A DNA stretch of 64,000 bases from Phoronis australis (GCA_002633005.1 NMRA01000661.1:155718-219717); one strand, 5' to 3'. Shown: positions 51,601-58,609, counted from the first letter of the stretch. The notes: a model not told the origin generated them from the sequence alone. Numbers and translations: made by a program.

Positions 51601-54160
51601 AAAGGAAGCAAAATATAACCAGTAAGACTGTTTGGGATTTTCTAAACGTGTCAAGGGTGTTTGTTTTGGTTAGTACTAACATACAAGAACAAGAATTTTC
51701 CTCCCATTCTTTTGGTTTCTAGTTCACCAAGTGGTGAAAGCCTTGTGATAGACTTTCAGTTCTGTTTAAGAGCTGAGTATTGTCAAGTATAATAGTGTAG
51801 TTATTTTCTAAGTGGTCTTTTAAAGAACACAACTTGTAAACCCTCGGAGAACCTAAACATCAGACACTATGTTTTCGCATACGCTACACCACAGTAAACT
51901 GAGTAACCATGTAATGGGCATGGGCACCTTGTTGCCGAATTGCAGCTTATGTATTTTGATATGTTTGCTGTCTCACTGCAGCTTAAGTATCTCATTGCCT
52001 TCTTAATATGACACACACATGTGCGGCCAGGGTTTGACTTAATTTTAGGATTGCCAGTTTATTTAGATGTTTAAGTGTGGAGAAAGATTTCAGTTTCAAT
52101 TTTTATAACCGTTTTATGCAATTGTCCATTTTGGCTCTACTCAAGGGTCTTAATTGTACCCTGTCGGTGGCAACTCTATAAAAAAACAGACGGTGCCAGA
52201 CATTGAATGCATTACAATGGAACAGAAATTGTTGTCATTTGTTTCTCAGATTATGCTTTGCAAGTAAGATTTTACAAAAATGTCTGTTATTTAGGTCCAT
52301 CCGATATCTAGGTACACAATGTGTAAAATGTTGATATTACATTGATGTGGTGAAAAATCAACAAAACACACCATCACACGTTACTGGGTAATGCACGCTG
52401 AACTTACTATGAATTGCAATTTTAAATTACTACCACTACTGGGCAGATGACATACTTGTTGGAAATTAAACCAAAATTTATTCACTCAAAGATTTGATGT
52501 TTTATTTTTTGCTTGTCATTTTTTATCTATTGGTGAACTCGTGAACTTAAAGCATTCACTTGTTTCATTGGTTGGCATTTGGGTCACTATTAGTTATGAC
52601 ATCATCAGGTCAAAATCTGAGAGTACCAGATGGCAGACGATTTGATTCGTCGTGGTTAGTGAAAGGTGAAATGAGGCGAAATATAACCAGTATGGTTTCC
52701 TTTGAGACATATCCCTTGAGGGAATTTGATTTGGTTAGTATTAGCACACTCAACAAGATTTTCTCCCATCCTTCTGAGTTTTGTTCGTTTCACAAATTTG
52801 TGAAAAAGTTTACGATGGCCCTTCAGCTCTTTGAACTGAGTATTCTACTGCTGGCTAGGTACATAGGTGAACAAACACAGAGGTTACCTCTAATGAACTA
52901 GTGAAATTTTCTGCTTTGGCGTCATCTCTGGAGTTATTTGTCAAAGTGTAACCAGGGTATTTATCCTGGCTGTATTCCTATGAACTTAAGGAATATGGTA
53001 CTGTTATTAACTGTTAATAACAGTACCATTATGCCAAAAGGCAATAAAAAGGGTTGGTTTACCGACTAGCCTTGACACTAGGCCCACTACTACACAATCT
53101 TGTAAACTTTTTTCAAATACATTTTCTCATGCAGGTAGTGTTTAGTTATAATGTGAGTAAATTGTAAGGACATGCAACAATATTTATGTGGGGATTGAAA
53201 ATAAGGTAACCCACAGGCGTCCTCAGCTTCTAATGGTCCCCAATACACTATATAGAATACTACAAGGTATGACACTCTGGACAAGAAATTCACTTCGGCC
53301 GTCCATATCAAACACAAAACTCAATAAAATTGCACAAAACAGGGTTTCAAAAAACCATTAATAACTGTTCTTTCTTCTAATACCATTCACGCCGCGCCAT
53401 GGGAGTGTCCTGCTCTAGCGAGATCGCAACAAATTCGCGGTCAAAGCACAAAAATGTTCCCAAAAAGCCAACGCATCAGTCCTCCTTTGACCGTTTGAGG
53501 TCAAGGACAGTACGAAATTATCCGTTGCGACTTGAGTTACGGATGGACGGCAAGTGCCGGTTCATAACGGAAGGTTATGAAATGGTGTGTAGTTATCGAT
53601 GTTGTGACACTCCATGACAAATCGGCAATTGCCATAACCGTCCTTGACCTTGAACCGTCAATGGAGGACTGACGTGTCAGCTTTTTGGGAACATTTTTGT
53701 GATTTGACCACGAATTTGTTGCGATCTCGCTGGAGCAGCACACCGTGAATGGAACAATTACTTAATGGTTAGTTGAATCCCTGTTTTGTGTGCATTTATT
53801 GAAATTTGTGTTTGATATGGACGGCTGAAGTGAAGCACCCGTGAAACTCCTTGTCCCGAGTGTCATACCTTGTAGTAATAAATGTACTGGGGCCGATCAG
53901 AAGCTGAGGACGCCTGTGAGGTAACCTGGTGTACTCTCTGTTTGTTACGCAACTGAGTGAGACGATTCAGCGTCACAGCGTTTCCAACCTGATCACTTAT
54001 TTTAAATGGAAGACGTCATAAACACAAACTTAACACGTGACGATATGCTATTGAACAATATTATTACGAATTGCGAAAAATTACCTTTAAAGTTAGTTGT
54101 GCTTGATGATAAGGCGAATGATGTCAACACTGTCGTCAGCAGAATAACACCTCTCGCCAT
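13692..54160 (-). CDS. PLXDC2: Plexin domain-containing protein (PLXDC1/2, TEM7/TEM7R family), 14 coding exons, 641 aa, with alternative exon 7
   Basis: CDS on the minus strand: 54085-54160, 38513-38772, 37872-37997, 36255-36447, 35979-36044, 35371-35435, 33191-33287 (7a) or 32103-32199 (7b), 30299-30394, 29488-29639, 28279-28348, 18493-18921, 17982-18044, 15384-15511, 13692-13796. Every junction has GT-AG ends and matching phase, and the sum is 1,926 nt. Layout: signal peptide 1 to about 20; Thr-rich region with a furin-type RHKR site (49-52); conserved ectodomain 113-326; PSI/plexin repeat 328-374 with Cys 328, 334, 337, 349, 352, 358 and 374; Ser/Thr-rich stalk about 378-564; membrane helix about 567-592; short basic tail ending at 641. 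Vertebrate PLXDC1/2 are type I cell-surface proteins reported to bind cortactin and nidogen and to act as PEDF receptors; ligand use here is inferred only. The protein is about 110 aa longer than human PLXDC2, mainly in exons 2 and 11. The PLXDC1/PLXDC2 split cannot be assigned, so the symbol stands for the family. Confidence 0.9.
15384..15511 (-). CDS. PLXDC2: PLXDC exon 13, transmembrane segment
   Basis: Phase 1 in, phase 0 out. Residues 566-607; the helix GVIFGVIVLLMLIVAFIGW is followed by YAYRNPESRSG. Donor GTATGT, acceptor CCTGAACAG. Confidence 0.88.
16265..16692. repeat. ~56-bp minisatellite, about eight units
   Basis: A recurring block (AACAAGTACAAAACTGAGG, then GTGTGCAAAGTATACC and a CCGACCGT segment) repeats every 54-59 bp. 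The GC of the GTGC core falls at 16295, 16351, 16405, 16461, 16520, 16576, 16632 and 16688. It lies between PLXDC exons 13 and 12. Open frames across it are by-products of the repeat. Confidence 0.85.
16821..16847 (+). repeat. (CAGG/CAGA)n microsatellite
   Basis: A short run of CAGG and CAGA tetranucleotides. Confidence 0.7.
17982..18044 (-). CDS. PLXDC2: PLXDC exon 12, juxtamembrane linker
   Basis: Sixty-three nt, phase 1 in and out. It encodes ENSPNGQRVKGDVPLSG and an Asn-rich end before the membrane exon. Donor GTAATG, acceptor TTTCAAACAG. Because its length is a multiple of three it could be skipped without a frameshift. Confidence 0.65.
18493..18921 (-). CDS. PLXDC2: PLXDC exon 11, Ser/Thr-rich extracellular stalk
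   Basis: A 429-nt exon, phase 1 in and out (residues about 401-543), acceptor CCTTATTTAG, donor GTAACG. It is rich in Ser and Thr (for example PKSTSLPKSTSGY, GLSSTMSSTV, EGTSIGSTVEARST) with an NAS N-glycosylation sequon, as in a mucin-like stalk. I know no equivalent of this size in vertebrate PLXDC. Its length allows skipping in frame. Confidence 0.75.
19640..20650 (+). repeat. Cluster of degenerate ~150-200 bp interspersed repeat units
   Basis: Successive units share the order AAAATGGCCACTA-GGCGCTA, GTAGTCAAATCAGTCTG, a 'CCAAATTTCATNAANATC' block and a 'GAGATATTG' end. The same family recurs near 31.1-31.7, 37.5-37.8, 42.4-43.6 and 61.06-61.44 kb. It lies in the PLXDC intron between exons 11 and 10. 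Confidence 0.65.
22051..23332 (+). repeat. First copy of a near-identical 1,282-bp direct duplication
   Basis: It matches 23360-24641 base for base at a constant offset of 1,309 with about six substitutions and no indel that I could find. It is separated from the second copy only by a 27-N gap, which points to an assembly artefact (allelic copies placed in tandem) rather than a real duplication. Confidence 0.9.
23333..23359. other. Assembly gap (27 N)
   Basis: A run of N exactly between the two copies of the 1,282-bp duplication. Confidence 0.95.
23360..24641 (+). repeat. Second copy of the 1,282-bp duplication
   Basis: See the first copy at 22051-23332. Example differences: 22218-region CATAGCCTAG against CATAGACTAG, and TACACGCTCAGG against TACACACTCAGG. 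Identical open frames in both copies (22332-22658 and 23641-23967) simply reflect the duplication. Confidence 0.9.
26661..26850 (+). repeat. tRNA-derived SINE
   Basis: It begins TCTGATTAGATTCTTGTATT, like the SINE at 34319, and holds a pol III A-box-like TGGCTCAGTGG at 26697-26707. The B-box region is degenerate. It lies inside a PLXDC intron. Confidence 0.6.
28156..28182 (+). repeat. 8-bp tandem repeat (CAAGGGGT)3
   Basis: Three perfect copies plus a partial unit. Confidence 0.8.
28279..28348 (-). CDS. PLXDC2: PLXDC exon 10, linker after the PSI domain
   Basis: Seventy nt, phase 0 in and 1 out, acceptor TTTCTATAG, donor GTAATT. It encodes ASKQDCSYVPPTKSPQ and a basic end. Its phase fits exons 9 and 11, but there is little conservation to judge by. 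Confidence 0.6.
28630..28985. repeat. 356-bp foldback (long inverted repeat)
   Basis: Two arms of about 165 bp run in from ATAAATATACGTAA and its complement and meet at a loop of about 22 nt near 28790-28815. Identity is high, with a few indels and substitutions. The two mirror-image open frames over it are a consequence. Probably a MITE; in the PLXDC pre-mRNA it would form a long hairpin. Confidence 0.85.
29488..29639 (-). CDS. PLXDC2: PLXDC exon 9, PSI (plexin repeat) domain
   Basis: A 152-nt exon, phase 1 in and 0 out, holding nearly the whole PSI domain. The cysteine spacing and the motifs CGWCASLGQCSDG and RGRQKWINSGC match vertebrate PLXDC (CSWC...RCSSG...RHRQDWVDSGC). Confidence 0.93.
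30299..30394 (-). CDS. PLXDC2: PLXDC exon 8
   Basis: Ninety-six nt, phase 1 in and out; acceptor TTATCTCTTCAG, donor GTAAGT. TRRTIYEYHKVVINTTLI matches the vertebrate RRRTIYEYHRVEL segment; it carries an NTT glycosylation sequon. Confidence 0.93.
31130..31700 (+). repeat. Interspersed degenerate repeat cluster (same family as 19.6-20.65 kb)
   Basis: Units contain GCCACTAGGTGGCA (31197-31210) and CCCACCAGGGGACA (31344-31357), each followed by CAGATCAGTC-like and AAATTTCAAGATGATCCTTCG-like blocks. Confidence 0.65.
32103..32199 (-). CDS. PLXDC2: PLXDC alternative exon 7b
   Basis: Ninety-seven nt, phase 0 in and 1 out; acceptor ACATCTAG, donor GTAAGA. It encodes LPISIPDISSRRHSVKVG then LSDAYYRDSIIPFF. 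It has the same length and phase as exon 7a and replaces the same segment, which in vertebrates reads HPVKVGLSDAF. Confidence 0.85.
33191..33287 (-). CDS. PLXDC2: PLXDC alternative exon 7a
   Basis: Ninety-seven nt, phase 0 in and 1 out; acceptor CATATTTCAG, donor GTATGT. It encodes IPVPLNSISTSSHPVRVG then TSDAYYLDRYDPVR. The start IPV matches the vertebrate protein more closely than 7b does, while 7b keeps VKVGLSDA. Confidence 0.88.
34171..34275 (-). repeat. Truncated tRNA-derived SINE (minus strand)
   Basis: On the minus strand it has a good B box (GGGTTCGAGTC, 34255-34265), then CAGAAATTTTTCGGACTT and a tail homologous to the SINE at 34319-34491, in inverted orientation. Confidence 0.6.
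34319..34491 (+). repeat. tRNA-derived SINE, about 170 bp
   Basis: A-box-like TGGCTCAGTGG (34355-34365) and B-box-like GAGTTTCGAGTCC (34398-34410), about 33 nt apart, followed by a non-tRNA body GGGGGCAGAAACC...TTCGGACTTATG. It shares its head with the copy at 26661 and its body with the inverted copy at 34171. Confidence 0.7.
34824..34868 (+). repeat. (AATC)n microsatellite
   Basis: About eleven tetranucleotide units with two interruptions. Confidence 0.8.
35371..35435 (-). CDS. PLXDC2: PLXDC exon 6
   Basis: Sixty-five nt, phase 1 in and 0 out; acceptor CATGTTTCAG, donor GTAAGC. It encodes GKFSFQVQLYQYGKIVFVYK, matching vertebrate [20 protein letters not shown]. Confidence 0.93.
35979..36044 (-). 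CDS. PLXDC2: PLXDC exon 5
   Basis: Sixty-six nt, phase 1 in and out; acceptor CTCTTTTCAG, donor GTAAGG. NLIVQWENVQLND matches vertebrate ALVVQWDHVHLQD. Confidence 0.92.
36255..36447 (-). CDS. PLXDC2: PLXDC exon 4, conserved ectodomain core
   Basis: A 193-nt exon, phase 0 in and 1 out; acceptor ATTTCTTTGTAG, donor GTGAGT. FYGHLQQKITIATGGFLY and LTATQYIAPLMANFD are nearly identical to the vertebrate family, which makes this the exon that best identifies the gene. Confidence 0.95.
37540..37770 (-). repeat. Single copies of the dispersed degenerate repeat
   Basis: Contains CCAAATTTCATGAAGATCTGCC, a GACACCAGCAGGCA core and AAGTCAGTTTG, the same block order as the clusters at 19.6 and 42.4 kb. 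Confidence 0.5.
37872..37997 (-). CDS. PLXDC2: PLXDC exon 3
   Basis: A 126-nt exon, phase 0 on both sides; acceptor CCGTTTCCAG, donor GTAAGG. It encodes DQHIYYNSKV, DLWRKLD and HKILSNSHKTAV, matching vertebrate DHTYYIS, DLWVNID and HGILSNTHRQAA. Confidence 0.93.
38513..38772 (-). CDS. PLXDC2: PLXDC exon 2, N-terminal Thr-rich region with furin-type site
   Basis: A 260-nt exon, phase 1 in and 0 out; acceptor CCAATTTTTCAG, donor GTACCT. It encodes residues 27-112: FQYTVNTFGNNVLSFVE, HPRHKRELG (proprotein convertase consensus R-X-K-R), an NNTT sequon and a Thr/Pro-rich stretch. The open frame runs on both sides of the exon, but the splice sites and phases set the borders. Confidence 0.8.
39557..39616 (+). 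repeat. (CAA)n microsatellite
   Basis: About 19 perfect CAA units, inside PLXDC intron 1. Confidence 0.95.
40270..42254 (+). mobile_element. TIR DNA transposon copy 1 (1,985 bp)
   Basis: The ends are perfect 15-bp inverted repeats, TAGCGGAGTTGCAAC at 40270 and its complement ending at 42254. The outermost TA may be a duplicated TA target site. About 95% similar to the copy at 44790-46759. The left part has an open frame (to 40547) with CAWHAITPV and FPRIKNCVKHGSE, also kept in copy 2; on the minus strand near the right end a Cys-rich frame includes MVCMTCDLCALNY. I do not recognise a transposase catalytic core, so superfamily and autonomy are unknown. Confidence 0.85.
42420..43580 (+). repeat. 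Interspersed degenerate repeat cluster
   Basis: Six to seven units of roughly 130-160 bp, each with a GCCANTAGGNGGCAC-like core (for example 43179-43193 and 43341-43354), then a 'CATTCGGAAATGG' or 'CATCAGAAAATC' block, 'GCCAAATTTTATGAAAAT' and 'GATTTAGGAGATACA'. Confidence 0.75.
44790..46759 (+). mobile_element. TIR DNA transposon copy 2 (1,970 bp)
   Basis: Same family and orientation as copy 1, with the same TAGCGGAGTTGCAAC ends. It keeps a longer version of the left open frame (to 45151, ending LETAQQYLPSKKQ). It differs by substitutions, small indels and a poly-A expansion near 45780. The copies are not a tandem duplication, because their flanks differ. Confidence 0.85.
46760..48940. other. 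Intronic sequence, nothing recognised
   Basis: Part of PLXDC intron 1 to the right of transposon copy 2. No exon-like conservation or clear repeat structure was seen. Confidence 0.35.
48954..49415 (+). repeat. Diverged interspersed element rich in GTTAACT motifs
   Basis: The block CTCTGGTCTGAGCAGAGGGT ... GAGTTAACTGGACCATTCA ... TAGGTGATGCTG recurs in diverged form at about 49885-50000. The right part carries inverted versions of the GTTAACT-TTCATA motif, as in an old MITE. Confidence 0.5.
49885..50000 (+). repeat. Second, partial copy of the 48.95 kb element
   Basis: GGTCTGAGTGGAGGGTCC ... GTTAACTGAAACATTCACACTGGC ... TAGGTGATGCTGTTGACA align in order with 48975-49080. Confidence 0.5.
51480..51790 (+). 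repeat. Dispersed repeat, copy A
   Basis: Shares the ordered blocks GGTCAAAA, AGATGGCAGACAATTTGATTC, AAATATAACCAGTA and TTGGTTAGTACTAACA with copy B at 52560-52880, with roughly a quarter to a third of positions diverged. Confidence 0.6.
52560..52880 (+). repeat. Dispersed repeat, copy B
   Basis: Same block order as copy A (CAGATGGCAGACGATTTGA, AAATATAACCAGTATGG, TTGGTTAGTATTAGCACA). An open frame through it (52560-52901) is not supported as a gene. Confidence 0.6.
52995..53029. repeat. Perfect 35-nt hairpin
   Basis: Sixteen-bp perfect arms (ATGGTACTGTTATTAA and its complement) around a 3-nt CTG loop. Confidence 0.85.
53204..53927. repeat. ~720-bp foldback element
   Basis: The outer sequence AGGTAACCCACAGGCGTCCT reappears inverted at about 53908-53927, and homology continues inward (GGACGGCTGAAGTGAA against TTCACTTCGGCCGTCC; GCGAGATCGCAACAAATTCG against its complement near 53720). 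Arms are about 330 bp with a central unpaired region near 53530-53620. Mirror open frames at 53399 (+) and 53743 (-) follow from it. Probably a MITE. Confidence 0.8.
54085..54160 (-). CDS. PLXDC2: PLXDC exon 1, signal peptide
   Basis: Starts ATG at 54158-54160 and encodes MARGVILLTTVLTSFALSS and a short end, a clear signal peptide. The donor AAAG|GTAATT leaves phase 1, exactly what exon 2 (38772) needs, so this is a good match for the missing first exon although 15 kb away. It lies head to head with the tastin-like gene. Confidence 0.75.
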
Positions 54161-54400
54161 CTTGACATACCTGTGTTCTCGCAATATCTCGCATTTGCCG
54201 AGCGTTAATTGTTCCAAATTTGGAAGTTGTTGACTATTTTAAGCGCACTGATTGGCTATCTTACAGGCTACGTAACCGTTTGGGAAATTTGACAGAAATG
54301 GCTTGGACGTGAAATATCGACAACTTGTGCATTTTTGGTAAGAAATTGTTGTTTCTTGAGACTGCGTGCAACGATCTGGAAATCAAGAAGTATTTGATTG
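54161..54400. promoter_or_regulatory. Candidate bidirectional promoter of PLXDC (-) and the tastin-like gene (+)
   Basis: The only non-repeat stretch between the PLXDC start and the + strand gene. It holds an inverted CCAAT box (ATTGG at 54251-54255) and a TTTTAAGCGC element (54237-54246). A GTAAGA donor near 54340 could end a non-coding first exon on the + strand. There is no clear TATA box. Confidence 0.35.
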
Positions 54401-54695
54401 TCGTGAATGTCATACTTAAGCCAGATTAAAGTCTTAATTGCCGAAAACTTTTCAGTTTACGCAGTAGGCTACATGAGTGTCGTGACGGACCGCTGGCATT
54501 GGCTCGAGTTGAATTGCTAGAGCACTCTGTGAGTCTGTCTCTGGAGTTTTGGATTTTGAGTCTGGAATAGGGTCGGAATCATCACGAGGAAAACGTATTC
54601 TGCTGTTAAATTTTTGGAGCAATCATGTGTTTCAATTTTGAGAGCCATGAAAAAGACCCAGTTTGCTGGCAAATTTCAAATTTCTCCATTTCATT

Positions 54696-54746
54696 TAGGC
54701 AATGACCATCGCCTCTGTTGGCAACAGAGGCGATGGTCATTGCCTA
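54696..54746. repeat. Perfect 51-nt snapback flanked by 12-bp direct repeats
   Basis: Twenty-five-bp perfect arms around a single-base centre. The direct repeat CATTTCATTTAG abuts or overlaps it at 54687-54698 and 54747-54758. Confidence 0.9.
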
Positions 54747-56386
54747 CATTTCATTTAGCCCCTATCTGTTCACAAGTCCGTTGCCAAAATAGCCGGCTGG
54801 ACAGGGTCAACGATTTTCTTCACTTGGACCTTGGCATTATTTTTACTTTCATCTTGCTGCCTCACGCATGATTTGAAAATCTTCATTCTGTGCTGATCCA
54901 CTGTACCCTAGTAGGCCTAGTACCCTTCAACTATTTTTGACATGTGGTACCTAAAATCGCTATGGCTGGGCATGGTGTGGAGAGAAGCATTGCAGTTGTT
55001 GGTTGTAGACGATGTTTCCATATTGTGTGTACCTTTAAAGTGTGGTTTGACTTCTTTGGATGCATTTGCAGACTTTGAATCCTTCCAACTGGGTCAAATC
55101 CAATGATAAGCATTCCTTTGAGTAGAGTCCTTCTTTCCACCAACGAAATTGAAGACTGAACTCCATCGCAATCAATATGCTCAATGCCAAACGTAAGCAT
55201 ACAAAGAGTTATGGGGAAGTCACTTGAGTGCCAGCTGCCAGATGGGGGAACTGTCCAACAGCGGACCTGTCTAGATCTGGCACTGGTAGTATATAGGTCC
55301 CTGATTTTGAGAACCACTTTCATCCACTGAATAACAAGCCCATTACTCAGTGATAGCCTGGTTCTCAAAATCATGAATGTATCCGGCCAGTGCTCTAGTT
55401 CTATACTGGTTACAGGTTATATTATTTACTTAATACACTGCTTTGGTGGTGGAGCCATATGCAGTCAAACAAGCAGGGTCTACTTTTGTGGCCTAGTAGT
55501 TGGAGTTTCGAACCGTCAGTTGCAAGCAGTTGCTGTCATGTGACAGACAAATAGTATTGTTTTAGTGTTCACAAACTCAGGTTCTTGGCAAAAAACGGAA
55601 ATTGTTCAATGGTAAAAGTGCTAAAAGTCAACACGTATTGTGTGAGTCCTGGATGCCAGCAGATGTCAAATACAAAATAATCACCAATCATCCATGTTTC
55701 CTGCCATTTTTAAAGAGAATTGTACATTTTAAGATATTGCTGTCATTAATCAAAAATTAATATCACATCCCCACCCAACCGTAATCTTGGATGAGGCAGA
55801 TGAGTGTATTTTGTTTTTCAAAAAAATGTGTAATTTGCATCAATTGTAATTGTTTAAATCAGTTTCAAAAGAGCCACATCATTGATACTTAAGTTTGAAT
55901 TATTCTGGATTGATCTTAGCCGTGAACAACAAATTCTACACACTAGAAATTTAGGCTTTATGTCCATCAAAATATATCATATCCTTCACACTCACTCAAC
56001 TTACATGGACTCATCTGAAAAAATTTTTTAGACGATCAAACATTCCACTAAATCATTCATCCAAACCAAAAACTGTATGTAACCTGTTACTTTTTGCAGA
56101 AAATTAAAATTAAAAAAGAATTCAAGTTCTCTGCGTCCGTCCATCACAACTCATCGTTGTATGAGGTTCACTATGAGCATGTGGTATATCATAACCCACT
56201 CACTTTAGTGTGGGCAATTGTTTGAAAAATGACCATCTCGAAATAACTTGGAAAAATTACAGTGAGTGTCTATTAACGCGTAAGGTGCGTTGTTCTTGCT
56301 TGAAACTGCTGAACACCTGAAATATAGATTAGTGTTTATTCTGATTGCAGTATGCCTACTAATAACTTGGTAGTACTTCAATTTAG

Positions 56387-56453
56387 GTAGTTGTTGGTAA
56401 TGCAATGAAGAGACATGCCAGTGACAAGGTCAGGATTAAAGACTACAGAGAAA
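56387..56453 (+). other. Candidate 5' exon of the tastin-like gene (uncertain)
   Basis: AATTTAG, then ATG at 56406 encoding MKRHASDKVRIKDYREIK, then GTATTT. It looks exon-like and basic, but it ends in phase 0 while the exon at 58471 needs phase 2, so it does not join without another exon. Confidence 0.2.
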
Positions 56454-56461
56454 TCAAGGTA

Positions 56462-56867
56462 TTTATAATGAAAATGTCTTTGGAAGTTGCATAACTTTTG
56501 ATCTTAAATGTGTGTAAAATTAAGTAAGTATTTGTTGTTAATTGTCAGTTTTTTACGGGGTCTTCTATTGTGCTCACCTGTCCGTGAACATTGATGCACC
56601 ACTGGACTCAATGACCATGAGTTGTCAAATCGATTTTTTGTTCGTTTATCAGGTAATTTGAATTTTGAACTGTCTTAATCTGTGGTCTTGCTTTTGAACT
56701 CTAAGTTGTTCACTTTAACACCATTGAGTGATGATGTCAAGCCTTCAAAAAGAACTGGGTTTTGTCTGGTAAACTCCAGTATGTATCTGTACAGTAAATT
56801 TGTTTCCAATTGGTGCACTTGTTCAAATTTACGCCCAAAAACTCTTGAGCTTGCAAATTCTGGTATC
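56462..56867 (+). repeat. First copy of a ~406-bp near-identical direct duplication
   Basis: Repeated at 56890-57296 with one homopolymer indel and about two substitutions. It ends at an N (56868) followed by about 21 bp of unmatched sequence, which looks like a bad join in the assembly. Confidence 0.85.
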
Positions 56868-56889
56868 NAGCTCGTTATGTCGAGCCCTG

Positions 56890-57296
56890 TTTATAATGAA
56901 AATGTCTTTGGAAGTTGCATAACTTTTGATCTTAAATGTGTGTAAAATTAAGTAAGTATTTGTTGTTAATTGTCAGTTTTTTTACGGGGTCTTCTATTGT
57001 GCTCACCTGTCCGTGAACTTTGATGCACCACTGGACTCAATGACCATGAGTTGTCAAATCGATTTTTTGTTCGTTTATCAGGTAATTTGAATTTTGAACT
57101 GTCTTAATCTGTGGTCTTGCTTTTGAACTCTAAGTTGTTCACTTTAACACCATTGAGTGATGATGTCAAGCCTTCAAAAAGAACTGGGTTTTGTCTGGTA
57201 AACTCCAGTATGTATCTGTACAGCAAATTTGTTTCCAATTGGTGCACTTGTTCAAATTTACGCCCAAAAACTCTTGAGCTTGCAAATTCTGGTATC
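56890..57296 (+). repeat. Second copy of the ~406-bp duplication
   Basis: See 56462-56867. The sequence then continues normally (CATGGGATGGTTGCTC). Confidence 0.85.
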
Positions 57297-58470
57297 ATGG
57301 GATGGTTGCTCAGCTAAGCATGGGTCTTAAACAGCATATTTTTAGAAGTTGTGGATAAGCTTTAACCTTGCATGCGGTTCCGAAACAGTACCTTCCTGCC
57401 ATTTTACATACAAGATAATTAGAGAGTCAAAAACACCATTTTGTGTCTCCTTTCAGTAAAGATTGTGTATTTTCTGCCTGAATATGGCAACGTGCTGCTG
57501 AAATTGACAGTTAGTGGCACTAGACTATTGTACATGTACTGCCAATTCCATATACTTTCAATGGACATAATCTGTGGTCTTACACACAAGCTATTACGTC
57601 ATTGTTCACTAGCAACATCTGGCCAAATTATCTGGTGTTATTTCTGGCAAGTATGTTGTCTGCTAATCATGGTCGGATGTTGAGTGGTTGGGTGGTAGTA
57701 GCATTGCTAAAAGTACACGCGATACCAACAGTTCTACTAGTGGAAGACTTTTCAGTGACCAAATTATTATTCTTTTTTGTTGTACTGGACAGTAAAATAG
57801 ATGCGAGAATTTGCCTTCACAATGCACTTGTCCCTGTTCTGTTACAGGTTTGCTGTAACTGTAAAGGGGAAGATTCACAATGATGTCAACGGTGAAAATG
57901 TGCCGCCCAGGTCTGTGAATAATGTTCTCATTCATGAACTGAAACACAAAAACGGGTTCTTACAAACCTGTTTGAAATAGTCAAAAGCCAGGACCTTTCA
58001 TACCCATATTAACAGGTCCATCATTTGCAGAGTGTTGGTCGTGTTAACACATCAAACAGTGATGCTTGCTAACACTGTACCTCTCCTCTGTAATAAGCTG
58101 CCAAAAAAGACAAATGAATTTTTCAGCACTACTGCTAAAATAACCGATCTCATAATATTGCTCATCGTGATAGGCCTATATTTTTATTACTGCTAAGAAC
58201 ATCAAAACCATCATTGACTGGAGAAAATGTTTCCGAGTTCATCTGGTTTTTTAATCCTAAAATTTGATTAAAAATTCAACATTGATAGCTAAATGACGCG
58301 TAAATCCCCCTTTCAAGTACAAATTTCACAAGTCTTGATAGATAGCTGTTTAAACTGCTCCAAGTCTGTTCCCATCGGTGTCATGGCTGAGGTTTGAGCG
58401 TGCGGTTGTTACCAAATTCTTGCACCCTCTGTACTCTTCATTTATGCTCAACATGTGCTTTTATACTTAG

Positions 58471-58609
58471 CAGCAAGATTCCAACAGCGACCAAGAAGAA
58501 GAAACCACTGAACAAAGCCAGGCCTGTGCCTGACTTCAAGAGACTTCACAAGTCATGGAATAATAAGTTTGAAAGTGGCAAGGCATGCATTAAGAAGCCA
58601 CTGACGCAG
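58471..58609 (+). CDS. Tastin-like exon A
   Basis: Acceptor TATACTTAG (or three bases later, CAG), needs phase 2, donor GTAAGC. SKIPTATKKKKPLNKARPVP, then PDFKRLHKSWNNKFESGKA and KKPLTQ; strongly basic. Confidence 0.7.

Larger units (their letters stand above)
38773..54084 (-). other. PLXDC intron 1 (15.3 kb)
   Basis: Large first intron between the signal-peptide exon and exon 2. It carries the two 1.98 kb TIR transposons, a degenerate repeat cluster, several diverged repeat pairs and the foldback at 53.2-53.9 kb. No further exon is recognised. Confidence 0.75.

Noticed and set aside
56406-56459. ATG exon MKRHASDKVRIKDYREIK as the start of the tastin-like protein
   Set aside because: It ends in phase 0 whereas the next firm exon needs phase 2; kept only as an uncertain candidate.
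57847-57910. Possible exon with two adjacent ATGs near 57881 ending at CCCAG|GTCTGT
   Set aside because: Its ATG frame ends in phase 1, not the phase 2 required at 58471, and the peptide has no recognisable content.
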